Made by a program: the position numbers and the translations under genes
Assembly: GCA_021208265.1 (NCBI GenBank)
Contig: JAJOJU010000019.1
Coordinates: 1-37,026, forward strand
Source: Alphaproteobacteria bacterium
GTDB taxonomy: Bacteria > Pseudomonadota > Alphaproteobacteria > Micavibrionales > Micavibrionaceae
Length of the DNA: 37,026 nt
Direction of reading: 5' to 3'
The notes under the pieces: model-generated
Seen by the model: only the letters and a program-made list of their open reading frames with translations
Told to the model about the DNA's origin: nothing
Database searches by the model: none
Shown: one piece after another, positions 1-7,888 of the stretch
How the letters are laid out: each line of letters opens with the position of its first letter
Numbering within the stretch: position 1 is the first letter of the stretch

Positions 1-227
1 AAGCCGACATCATTCGCCAGCTTTACGAAGCCGCGCTGAATGGAAAACCCTGGCAGAACGGTAAACAGCTTCTTGCCAAAGCCGGATCGCAGAGCTTCAC
101 ACTATCCAATATTTTCAAACGCAATCCTTTATGGCGGCATTTGATTATATCCGATGGGCGCGGTAGCTATCGGCTGGATGAGGGTTTTGTGTCATCCATC
201 GCTGATCACCAACCCATCACCACCTAA
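1..227 (+). CDS. C-terminal end of an unrecognised protein (5' end outside the window)
   Basis: An open frame enters from the left edge (first full codon at base 3) and ends at TAA 225-227, giving 74 residues. The visible part is basic and mixed alpha/beta, with SFTLSNIFKRNPLW followed by RGSYRLDEGF, which would suit a small winged-helix fold, but I do not recognise the family. It lies upstream of the small ORF, DUF2924 and recombinase genes on the same strand, so it is probably part of the same mobile element. No start is visible. Confidence 0.55.
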   Translation, partial: ADIIRQLYEAALNGKPWQNGKQLLAKAGSQSFTLSNIFKRNPLWRHLIISDGRGSYRLDEGFVSSIADHQPITT

Positions 228-306
228 ACACTAACCGGGCACCACGCGCTCACCAGCGTGTACCCGTCATTATAGCTGGCATTAAACCATCAAAAAAGAA
301 TGCCGC

Positions 307-498
307 ATGACCAGCCACACGCCACCACATTTAATGACCATTCAAGAACGCCGTGAAGAAATCGGGTTAATCTTCCGCACCGCATGCCATAGACTCAAAA
401 AACAATGCAAAAACAGCACGTTATCTGAACATTTAACTGGACTAAATGCCCCAGCAGAGCGTTCATGGGAACCAAAGAAAAATGGAGAAAACCCATGA
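307..498 (+). CDS. Small protein of the DUF2924/recombinase module
   Basis: A 63-residue ORF with the segment QERREEIGLIFRTACHRLKK, predicted as a basic amphipathic helix. Alphaproteobacterial serine-recombinase modules often carry a short protein of this type (an R-x-x-EI...L...RL helix) just before the DUF2924 gene, and this one overlaps the DUF2924 start by 4 bases. An internal ATG at 334 (MTIQERREEIG) could be the real start, since neither ATG has a strong ribosome binding site. Its function is unknown. The call rests on position, length and the helix, not on any catalytic motif. Confidence 0.5.
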   Translation: MTSHTPPHLMTIQERREEIGLIFRTACHRLKKQCKNSTLSEHLTGLNAPAERSWEPKKNGENP

Positions 499-913
499 GC
501 ATCAACGCATTGAAAGAAATTTCAGCTTTACCTGCACTGGATCGTGAAGAGCTAAAACAAATCTGGCAGGACATGTTCAGAACATCCCCCGGCAAATGTT
601 CTAAAGATTTTATGATCCGCAAAATTGCATGGCGCATGCAGGAAATTCAATATGGTGGGTTATCGCAAGCGACCAAAGAAAAAATCAAAAAAACTACAAA
701 AAAACTCCGAAAAATAACACAAAACGCAAGGACGGTATGCCGCCGCCCGGCACCATGCTGTGCCGTGAATTTGGAGGACAAGAGCACCGTGTCATGATTT
801 TAGCCGACGGGTTCGAGTATCGTGGCTGCAAATACAAAAGCCTATCAAAAATCGCCACGTTAATTTCTGGCACCAACTGGTCTGGACCGCGCTTTTTTGG
901 ATTGAAGGATTAA
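495..913 (+). CDS. DUF2924 family protein, needs a -1 frameshift
   Basis: Starts at ATG 495 with GGAGA six bases upstream. The first frame gives the N-terminal half of DUF2924 (ALKEISALPALDREELKQIW, then WRMQEIQYGGLS) but ends at 797 in unrelated sequence. The second half (PPPGTMLCREFGGQEH, then GFEYRGCKYKSLSKIA and GTNWSGPRFFGL) lies in the -1 frame and stops at 913. Joined, the protein has 139 residues, which is normal for the family. The switch can be placed at A_AAA_AAA, 698-704, read in exactly the phase of a -1 slippery heptamer. DUF2924 proteins typically sit just upstream of this class of recombinase; their role is not established. The shift could be programmed, a mutation or a base-calling error in an A7 run. 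Confidence 0.8.
698..704 (+). other. A_AAA_AAA slippery heptamer in the DUF2924 gene
   Basis: Seven A's whose phase relative to the ATG at 495 is xxA AAA AAA, the classic X_XXY_YYZ arrangement for -1 slippage. Slipping here moves reading directly into the frame that encodes the conserved second half of DUF2924. Other A runs (679-684, 687-693) are near but not in this phase. I saw no obvious downstream pseudoknot. The same join could be a lost A. Confidence 0.4.
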
Positions 914-916
914 CGC

Positions 917-2648
917 ATGGCAGAACAATCAACAAAACGCTGCGCCATTTACACGCGCAAATCCAGTGAAGAAGGGTTGGATAAAGAATTCAATTCTCTC
1001 GAAGCTCAGAGAGAATCTGGAGAAATTAAAATCCTGTCACAAAAACATGCAGGGTGGGAGCTGATCCCCGACCACTATGATGACGGCGGCATTTCAGGTG
1101 GCACAATGGAACGCCCCGCTTTGCAGCGTTTGCTCGAAGATATTAAATCGGGAAAGGTTGATATCGTTGTCGTTTACAAGATCGACCGTCTTTCACGTTC
1201 CATGTTTGATTTCCTTGGCATGATCAAATTTTTTGATGAGCATAACGTCTCTTTCGTATCGGTCACACAAGACCTCAACACCGACACGGCAATGGGACGG
1301 CTCGTACTAAATGTCCTCCAATCCTTTGCACAATTCGAACGTGAAATCGCCTCTGAACGGATCAAAGATAAAATTGCGCTATCCAAAAAGAAAGGCATGT
1401 GGATGGGCGGCACAGTCCCCATCGGCTATGATGCCATTGAGGGAAAACTGGAAGTTAATGAAGATGAGGCTAAAATTGTACAGCTGATTTTTTCGCAATT
1501 TACCGCAACTGCGTCTGCCACCGCCGTTGTTAAACATCTCAAACAAAAGGGGTATAAAACCAAAGGGCGAACATCGCGGCGGGGAAAACATTATCCGCCA
1601 AAGAATTTTTCGAAATCCGCTCTGTATCAGATACTAAACAATAAAACATACATTGGAAAAATTGAGCATAAAGAGCAAAACCAGATTTATGAGGGTTTGC
1701 ATGCTCCGATCATTGATATGAAACTCTGGAACCGGGCACAGGAAATTCTGAAAGCCAATATCGTTGACCGCCGCCGCATCACCAGTGATGATCGGCCATA
1801 TTTATTGAAAGGCATATTGGAAGACCCAGACGGATATTCCATGACGCCGACTTTTACACGCAAAAAAGATAATCGGATTTATCGATATTACATCAGCACA
1901 CAAGCCACAAAACATGGATACGAAGTGTGCCCGCTTAAAACCATTTCCGCGCCGTTATTGGAAGAAGTTGTTTTGGGATATGTCCGCCGGATTTTAACCA
2001 ATACGGAATGGCTGAACCATATAACAAAAGCCGACGAAAACGAGCCGCCAGTATCGCTTCCAGACATCAAGGCCATGATGCAGAATTTTGATGCCATGTG
2101 GCCGCAACTATTCCCGGCAGAGCAGGCAAGGATAGTCCAGCTCCTGATCCACAAAGTTACGATTTTCCCTGCCAAGCTGGTGATTGTCTTTCATCCGCCT
2201 GGCCTCGCATCGGTATTACAGGATTTATTGCCAGAGCTGACTTTCAAAGATGATGAAGAGCCGGACATGCACAAACCCATGGTACTCGAAATTCCCATAA
2301 ACTTCAAAAAAACGACATCGACGGAAGATGATCACCTCGCCGGACGGGAGAGATCTGATTTCAAATCAAAACGCCAATTTTGATGAAGCCCTTATAAAAG
2401 GCATCACTCGCGCGCATAAATGGCAGGAAATGATTGATAGCGGCAAAGCCAGATCAATCCGGGATGTTGCTGAGCGCGAAGGGGTGCCAAGCGGTTATGC
2501 CTGTAAAATCATTCGCCTGACCGAACTTGCTCCCGACATTACCACCGCGATTATCAATGGCCGCCAGCCACAATCGCTGCAACTCGCCAGCATGATGGAT
2601 GATTTCCCGATCCTATGGGCAGACCAACGTCAGCATTTTGGGTTTTAA
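917..2648 (+). CDS. Large serine recombinase (site-specific integrase), one-base frameshift near the C-terminus
   Basis: The resolvase-type catalytic domain begins at once: YTRKSS contains the nucleophile Ser16, and YKIDRLSRS carries the conserved arginines. It is followed by the recombinase DNA-binding domain (about residues 150-300, with IGYDAIEGKL and KSALYQILNNKTYIGKI). The usual CxxC zinc ribbon is degenerate, as in other alphaproteobacterial members. The frame ends at 2383, but one fewer A in the A7 run 2306-2312 joins it to IRDVAEREGVPSGYACKI and ILWADQRQHFGF, the normal C-terminus of this subgroup, for 576 residues. Start ATG 917 has AAGGA upstream and follows the DUF2924 stop by 3 bases. 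It probably mobilised the island; no att core was identified. Confidence 0.88.
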
Positions 2649-2693
2649 CTTCTATTATCCCTGTATAACTATTATGGAATCGCAGCGGTTTCA

Positions 2694-2722
2694 TTGAAGA
2701 CAAAGCCCAATTGAAATATAAT
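2694..2722 (+). promoter_or_regulatory. Sigma70-type promoter of the CBASS operon
   Basis: TTGAAG (2694-2699) and TATAAT (2717-2722) are separated by 17 bases, a near-consensus promoter in the 110-base gap between recombinase and capV. The predicted start is about 2729, giving a leader of roughly 36 bases before the TTG start of capV. The four CBASS genes overlap or nearly touch, so this one promoter could serve them all. Confidence 0.6.
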
Positions 2723-2751
2723 TATGGCGATTCGTGAACAGTCGTAATTAT
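2718..2751 (+). repeat. Inverted repeat over the -10 box and leader of the CBASS promoter
   Basis: ATAATTA (2718-2724) and its complement TAATTAT (2745-2751), with a shorter internal CGA/TCG pairing. One arm covers the -10 box and the other ends just before the AGGAG ribosome binding site. It could be an operator or a weak leader hairpin. The arms are short and AT-rich, so chance is possible. Confidence 0.3.
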
Positions 2752-2764
2752 TTAGGAGATGGTT

Positions 2765-3877
2765 TTGACAAATAAGCCTGTCCCATTCCGAGTTTTATGT
2801 TTGGACGGCGGTGGCATGCGCGGCCTCTATAGTGCGGCGCTTTTGGATACGCTCATCAAACGCGTAAGAGGCACTACAGATAGTATAGATGCTGGAAAAG
2901 CTTTCGATCTGATTGTAGGAACGAGCACTGGCGGAATTTTAGCTTTGGGTTTAGCTTATGGTCTACCCTTGCAAGATATAATTGACTTGTATGTAAAAAA
3001 AGGGAGCGGTATATTTCCAAACCCTATGCCAAAATATATCAGTGGATGGCTAAGCTGGCTGCCGAAGAGACAGGGAGCTGCCAATACAGGGCAAGCAGCG
3101 CTACGCAGAGCTTTGGACGAGCAATTTCAAGAAACGACAATCAAACAGCTCTACGATAAACGTGGCATAGCTGTTTGTGTGCCAGCGGTTCGCATGGCGA
3201 CAAGAAAAGCGTGGGTTTTCAAAACGCCTCATATACCGGCACGAGCGAACCACCAAGCCAAAAATAGAGATGATAATTACAAACTCACAGATGTGTGCTT
3301 AGCCACATCAGCAGCTCCTATATTGCTGCCTCTTGCTGCTGTAGATAATCCAGATGACGAAACACGGTATGATGTTTTTGCAGATGGCGGCTTATGGGCG
3401 AATAACCCCACACTTATTGGTTTGATCGAGGCATTGGAAATCACAGAGTCACAGCGCGATATTCAAATAATTTCAATCAGCACCGCTTCACCACCAACAG
3501 GTATGGTAATCGATAGAGATGACATAAACCCTGGCCTTCTTGCTTTGAAAGCGGGAGTTGTTCCCTTAGAGACCTCTCTGGATGCGCAAGCTTCTGGCAC
3601 GCAATTCATGGCAAAATTTTTATGTCCTCATCTGAAAGCTAATGTTGAGATTATTAGGCTAGCGTACGATGCACCATCCAACGAACAAGCTCTGTGCGTT
3701 GCCCTAGATAGAGCAGATAAAAGAGCCTTAACCGCACTTACAGATATGGCTAAATCAGATGCTGAGAATAACATTCTGGGGGTGGATTCTAAGCACTCAG
3801 AGGCAGAAAAAAGATTATTGAGAGAGATTATTAACAGCATGCCTGTAATGGAAAATGCATTACAGGAAGCAGCATGA
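2765..3877 (+). CDS. capV: CapV-type patatin-like phospholipase, CBASS effector
   Basis: A patatin-fold phospholipase. The oxyanion-hole motif LDGGGMRG lies at the N-terminus, the nucleophile elbow is GTSTGG, and the catalytic aspartate is in ADGGLWANNP (D209, numbered from the upstream ATG 2759; the Ser is S56 on that count). In type II CBASS, CapV is switched on by the cyclic dinucleotide made by the neighbouring synthase and degrades the inner membrane, killing the infected cell. The first ATG (2759) overlaps the ribosome binding site AGGAG (2754-2758). The in-frame TTG at 2765 has ideal 6-base spacing and is taken as the start, giving 370 residues. The gene ends in ATGA with the alternative start of the next gene. 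Confidence 0.9.
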   Translation: MTNKPVPFRVLCLDGGGMRGLYSAALLDTLIKRVRGTTDSIDAGKAFDLIVGTSTGGILALGLAYGLPLQDIIDLYVKKGSGIFPNPMPKYISGWLSWLPKRQGAANTGQAALRRALDEQFQETTIKQLYDKRGIAVCVPAVRMATRKAWVFKTPHIPARANHQAKNRDDNYKLTDVCLATSAAPILLPLAAVDNPDDETRYDVFADGGLWANNPTLIGLIEALEITESQRDIQIISISTASPPTGMVIDRDDINPGLLALKAGVVPLETSLDAQASGTQFMAKFLCPHLKANVEIIRLAYDAPSNEQALCVALDRADKRALTALTDMAKSDAENNILGVDSKHSEAEKRLLREIINSMPVMENALQEAA

Positions 3878-3951
3878 TTAACATACCACCTTGGTTAGCT
3901 GGAGTGGCAATAGGCACTTTCATTGCGTGGTTATTTGATGAGGAGAAAGAA

Positions 3952-5017
3952 ATGTTGGATTGCTCTAAAGAAATTACAAATTTTTATAATAGCGAAGTTG
4001 CCTTACCTGAGGCGATGAAATCAGAAATGCGCGCTAGACGGAACACAAACCGAGAACGTCTGAAAAGTGGTCTTGGCGAAGATGATCCGACACCAATAGG
4101 TATGTGGTCACAAGGATCGTATGCAATGCACACAATGATCCAAGCCGAAGATAACAATTTTGATATTGATGACGGAGTATATTTCAAAAAGGAAGATTTA
4201 GCCGATGCGTACGGCATCGAAAAAAGCCCGTATGATGCAAAAAAAAAAATGGTTAGAGATGCGGTAAATCATCATGGGCTTAAAGAAGAGCCTGAAATCA
4301 AGGATAACTGCGTGCGAGTAAAATACGAGAAAGGCTATCATGTTGATATACCCGTATACCGTACAGTCAACTTTGGAAAAGATAACGAATATTACGAGCT
4401 GGCTTCAGCGAACGGGTGGAGAAAATCCGATCCACGCGCAGTAACGCAATGGTTCAATGATACCGTCAGTGAGCTAAGCCCAGACAGCACCAATGGTCAG
4501 CAAATGCGGCGGATTGTTCGGCTCTTAAAAGACATGGTAAAAACAAACACTGGTGCTCACGAAAAAGATGCCGAGCGGATTTTTGATTTCAAAACTCGTC
4601 GCAGAAGAATATGAAGCGCATGAAGGCCGTGATGATGAATCTCTTTATTACACGATGAAAAATATACGCGACAGGCTGAATGATAGCCTGGAAGTCGAAC
4701 ACCCCGTTGTGGATGAAATGTTAACGGCAGGAGCTTACGATCCTGCTGCAACTTCCTTCAAGACACAGCTCAATACAGCTCTTGATAAATTGGATATTAT
4801 TTTCGGCACCGAAGATGCCAGCGAAGCGTTAGAAGCATGGGGTGATGTATTTCAAGAACAAGGGTTCTTTTCCGATCAAGCCGCCTCCCGCGCACAAAAA
4901 CATGAGGCTGATGATATACACGCTAATGACGACTCTCCATCCGGCCCCAGCATATGGGTTAAATCTGATGAAGAAGTTTCAGCCGTAGATAAAAGGGGTG
5001 GTGGAAGAAATGCCTGA
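3952..5017 (+). CDS. CD-NTase (DncV-like cyclic dinucleotide synthase) of CBASS, split by a one-base frameshift
   Basis: Nucleotidyltransferase core with GSYAMHTMI, the two metal aspartates in FDIDDGVYF and the third in HVDIPVY, then KSDPRAVTQWFND as in Vibrio DncV. The frame breaks at the A5 run 4562-4566. One fewer A joins GAHEK to MPSGFLISKLVAEEY and RDDESLYYTM, the conserved C-terminal half, for 354 residues. Two starts are possible. ATG 3952 has GAGGAG six bases upstream. ATG 3874 overlaps the capV stop (ATGA), has AGGA upstream, and adds 26 residues including a possible membrane helix (PPWLAGVAIGTFIAWLF). The product probably activates CapV; DncV itself makes 3'3'-cGAMP, but the product here is inferred. 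The C-terminus (GGGRNA) is the expected site of Cap2 conjugation. Confidence 0.87.
4239..4249 (+). repeat. A11 homopolymer inside the CD-NTase gene
   Basis: Eleven consecutive A's encode the end of an Ala codon, three Lys codons and the first base of a Met codon. The frame is intact across it here. A tract this long is prone to slippage, so it could switch the synthase on and off, or produce read errors. It lies between the two conserved metal-binding segments. Confidence 0.6.
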
Positions 5018-6923
5018 TGATGAAGTGAGGAATAACTTCCTCTATGAAAAGCATCAGCAAGGCATTGAAAGACTTGAGCGCTATCTTACTGAGAAATGCT
5101 CAAAAAAACCGATCCGATTAAATGAGAGGCAGCTTAAAAAATATAAAACGCGCGGAGCCACGGCAGGATGGGCAATTCAGCCCCCTGACATTGCTCAGCG
5201 TATTATTATTTTTTTAGATAGCAGATATCCGTTTTCCATACCCAAAACGGCAGTAGATCCAGCGCCAGCACCTCTCACATACCCGCATATTGAAAAAGAC
5301 GGATATCTATGCATAGCCGAAGTGGCCGTTCCCAAAGACGAGGAAGTGTTGGAGGCTGTAGCCCAAGAAATCATTGCGGAATCTGTCGAGTTAATAAAAA
5401 AATGCATATCTGGTGAAAATCAAAAAGACTTCCAAGATGAAATTATTTCGTACTGGGATCGAGCCAAAAGCGAAAACACGCCTAAATGTTACTCCTTGTT
5501 AGATCTAGATAAAGATAAGACCGCAAGAAAAGTGACAGTGTGGAGAGGGGTTGAAGGTAAGACCATTAATTTTATCGCTGACACAGCGGATCAGGGAGAG
5601 CAATGGCTCAATCAGAAGCTGGGGAGCAAGCACAAAAAACAGGGCCATGCAGATGCGCTATTTGCGTGGTCAGATAAAATCTTAACACCACAGGAATATC
5701 CTCAGAACAATCAGGAAGTATGTGCTCTTTTGCGTAGCCATTGCTGCAGTGAAGCCTTGGGTATCTATCAAGAACTGGCAGGAAAAACACCTGAAAAAAT
5801 TGATGTGATAATCGGGTTTGAAACGGATGCTGGAAAGGCGCTGGTTGGTATTGTTCTTGACAGACCGAGAGCTTCGTCATCATATCGAATGACATCTCGT
5901 CAGGAGCTAACAAAAGGTTTTAGAGCTGGAAAAGTTAACCCTGTTGTTGCTGGCAACCGTTATGCAAGCGCAAATGCCATATCACAGCGCCTGAATATCC
6001 AGCGCGTAGATCCCTCATGGACGCTATCCAGAGACTCTGATAAGCGTATTAAATCGCTAAAAGAAAAAACAGTGACTATGGTCGGCTGTGGTTCCATCGG
6101 GTCAGAAATCGCGCGTATGTTAGCACAAAATGGGATCTGCACGTTCAACTTCATAGATCCAGACACAATGGATTGGGAAAACATTGGACGGCATGCCCTA
6201 GGCGCAGATTCTATTGATATTAAGGGTGCAGAGGAAAAGACAAGCATACTCGCGGAAACGCTAAAATCACAATTTCCGCATATTAAAATCCGCTCTATAC
6301 ATCCTGAAAAATGGGAAAATGCTTTAAGCGCAGATCCCCAAGCATTTCATGGAAGCGATCTTATCATTATGGCCACTGGAGATTGGCCAGCAGAAAACGC
6401 CATGAACAAATACATGCTCGCACAAAAGGATTTTCCACCTATCTTATATGGGTGGGCAGAGGCCTACGCCGCAGCAGGACATTCTTTCGCCGTGTTGAAA
6501 AACGGAGGCTGCTTTAACTGTGCCTTTGACGACACCGCCTTCAAATTCAAGCTCACTCATTTTGAGAATGAGCAGCAGCCTTTGCCAACATGTGGTGGAG
6601 TGTTTCAACCATTCAGAAGCATAGAGCTGGCTCCGATCAATTCGATAATTGCGGCGCATGCCATTGATATTTTAACAGACAGGTTGAAGAAATCCGAAAT
6701 CAGATCATGGGTAGGAGCACAAGATGTTCTTGCTGACAATAAAGGTAAATGGACAGAGATTTCCAGCCAAAAAATGAAGGCGCGAGGCGCATCATCGGGG
6801 CAGTTTCTTATGCAGTTAGATCTTGATAAAATTCCAACATGCAAAGCCTGTGGGCATAAGGAAACAGCATGCAATTTACAAACAACGCAGACATCACAAT
6901 TACTTTCGAAAACGAAGTCTTAG
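5010..6923 (+). CDS. cap2: Cap2, E2-E1 ubiquitin-transfer-like fusion of type II CBASS
   Basis: An N-terminal E2-like domain has its catalytic cysteine in GYLCIAE (C101). A linker leads to an E1-like adenylation domain with the nucleotide loop VGCGSIGSE (about 358-366), the acceptor D in FIDPDTMDWENIGRH, and the E1 catalytic cysteine in PTCGGVFQPF (C528). Zinc ligands are C501/C504 and C611/C614. Cap2 adenylates the CD-NTase C-terminus and conjugates it to target proteins, which primes the synthase. ATG 5010 is chosen because it overlaps the synthase stop by 8 bases and has a GGGGTGG site upstream; a GTG at 4998 is also open. At 637 residues it is full length and unbroken. Confidence 0.92.
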   Translation: MPDDEVRNNFLYEKHQQGIERLERYLTEKCSKKPIRLNERQLKKYKTRGATAGWAIQPPDIAQRIIIFLDSRYPFSIPKTAVDPAPAPLTYPHIEKDGYLCIAEVAVPKDEEVLEAVAQEIIAESVELIKKCISGENQKDFQDEIISYWDRAKSENTPKCYSLLDLDKDKTARKVTVWRGVEGKTINFIADTADQGEQWLNQKLGSKHKKQGHADALFAWSDKILTPQEYPQNNQEVCALLRSHCCSEALGIYQELAGKTPEKIDVIIGFETDAGKALVGIVLDRPRASSSYRMTSRQELTKGFRAGKVNPVVAGNRYASANAISQRLNIQRVDPSWTLSRDSDKRIKSLKEKTVTMVGCGSIGSEIARMLAQNGICTFNFIDPDTMDWENIGRHALGADSIDIKGAEEKTSILAETLKSQFPHIKIRSIHPEKWENALSADPQAFHGSDLIIMATGDWPAENAMNKYMLAQKDFPPILYGWAEAYAAAGHSFAVLKNGGCFNCAFDDTAFKFKLTHFENEQQPLPTCGGVFQPFRSIELAPINSIIAAHAIDILTDRLKKSEIRSWVGAQDVLADNKGKWTEISSQKMKARGASSGQFLMQLDLDKIPTCKACGHKETACNLQTTQTSQLLSKTKS

Positions 6924-7363
6924 AACTTTTTGAAAAACACAAGCAATTATCAGAAAAGAGTCTGGAAGCTGGTGGACAGCTTTTTGCGCGTTTTAATAAA
7001 AAGGAGGTTATCATATCAAAAGCTACAGGCCTACGAGATGGTGATAAGAGAGGACGTTTTCTTTTTTGGCCAAACCGTAAAAAGGAGCAAAATGAAATAA
7101 AAGAGCTTTTTGGAGAAGGTTATCATTACGTTGGTGATTGGCACACACATCCAGAAATCATCCCAACACCATCAAAAACTGATCTCAAAAATATTGCAGA
7201 GTGCTACACCCAATCTAAACATGACCTGAAATACTTCATTATGGTTATAATTGGCACGGATGGTTTTCCAAATGGCATGCATGTATCTGCACATAATTCA
7301 GATCAAACAATTAAGCTAAATTTTCTGCCTGTTCATGAAGTCAATGTCTCTCAGTTTCTTTAA
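6869..7363 (+). CDS. cap3: Cap3, JAMM-type isopeptidase of type II CBASS
   Basis: A 164-residue JAB/MPN protease with a complete JAMM zinc site: E33 in EAGGQLFA, H92 and H94 in GDWHTHPE, S102 and D105 in PSKTD. In type II CBASS, Cap3 cleaves the CD-NTase from its conjugates and so opposes Cap2. The start overlaps the end of cap2 by 55 bases in another frame; AGGAA about 7 bases upstream supports it. This is the last gene of the operon. No clear terminator follows, and a small opposite-strand ORF overlaps its last codons. Confidence 0.9.
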   Translation: MQFTNNADITITFENEVLELFEKHKQLSEKSLEAGGQLFARFNKKEVIISKATGLRDGDKRGRFLFWPNRKKEQNEIKELFGEGYHYVGDWHTHPEIIPTPSKTDLKNIAECYTQSKHDLKYFIMVIIGTDGFPNGMHVSAHNSDQTIKLNFLPVHEVNVSQFL

Positions 7364-7493
7364 AATCAGTGTTGGTACCCATACTGAACAAGAACCCGGA
7401 ATTTGCATCCAGCTCAAAACCCATGGCCAGTAAGGCTTTTAACCGCTCTGTTTCTTGGGGCAAAGGTAGCGGTGTTTTGAGATAAATGGGCAT
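7341..7493 (-). CDS. Short unrecognised ORF between cap3 and tRNA-Gln
   Basis: Fifty residues beginning MPIYLKTPLPLPQETERLKA and ending at 7341, overlapping cap3 tail to tail by 23 bases. The frame stays open about 19 codons upstream of the ATG, and there is no clear ribosome binding site. Protein-like composition (LLAMGFELDANSGFLFSMG) suggests either a small gene or the remnant of a gene cut by insertion of the island. The remaining 134 bases up to the tRNA hold no convincing gene. Confidence 0.25.
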   Translation of the reverse strand: MPIYLKTPLPLPQETERLKALLAMGFELDANSGFLFSMGTNTDFKETERH

Positions 7494-7627
7494 TTTGAGA
7501 CTATTTCGCCAAAAATATCGGCTATAAATACGCCCAAAGGTGAGCAGTCACACCTACCAAAACCCCAAGAATTAAGGGCTTCACGGCGTTAATCTAAAAG
7601 TCTGGAAAAGGTTCGAAAGTATGAAAA

Positions 7628-7702
7628 TGGCTGGGGTACCTGGATTCGAACCAGGGAATGCCGGTACCAAAAACCGGTGCCTTACCGCTTGGCTATACCC
7701 CA
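7628..7702 (-). tRNA. tRNA-Gln (anticodon UUG)
   Basis: The minus strand reads as a full 75-base tRNA with CCA encoded. The acceptor TGGGGTA pairs with TACCCCA, the D-arm is AGCCAAGCGGTAAGGC, the anticodon stem is CCGGT/ACCGG around loop TTTTGGT (anticodon TTG), and the T-arm is CCTGGTTCGAATCCAGG. It is nearly identical to enterobacterial tRNA-Gln(UUG). Its 3' end faces the CBASS island, the usual orientation of a tRNA used as an integration site. I found no repeat of its 3' half elsewhere in the window. Confidence 0.95.
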
Positions 7703-7762
7703 ACAGGAAAAAGTCTGGCGGCAAGCTAGCGCAAATACAGGGGGGTATGCAAGCCCTTTTAT

Positions 7763-7790
7763 ATTATAGTCGTTCAATATGTCAGGTGAA
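7763..7790 (-). promoter_or_regulatory. Likely promoter of tRNA-Gln
   Basis: On the minus strand TTCACC (7790-7785) and TATAAT (7768-7763) are 16 bases apart. The tRNA 5' end is about 60 bases downstream. The -10 box is perfect and the -35 box matches 4 of 6. Confidence 0.4.
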
Positions 7791-7820
7791 TGGTCTGTGG
7801 ATAGAAAGCGCAGGTTTTTC

Positions 7821-7850
7821 TTGGCAGTATTTTCCAAAACCCTCTATACT
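7821..7850 (+). promoter_or_regulatory. Sigma70-type promoter of the PodJ-like gene
   Basis: TTGGCA (7821-7826) and TATACT (7845-7850) with an 18-base spacer, about 40 bases before the start codon at 7889. It is divergent from the tRNA-Gln promoter. Confidence 0.5.
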
Positions 7851-7888
7851 CGGCTATCCAATAAACATAACGATAGGGTAGTCGTATC

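Noticed and set aside
2328-2648. Separate 106-residue gene overlapping the recombinase end
   Set aside because: Its sequence is the normal C-terminus of this recombinase subgroup, and one base in the A7 run joins the frames, so it is annotated as part of the recombinase.
7600-7630. GGTTCGAA at 7610-7617 as a duplicated tRNA T-loop (att site)
   Set aside because: Only 8 bases match and the flanks do not, so it is most likely chance.
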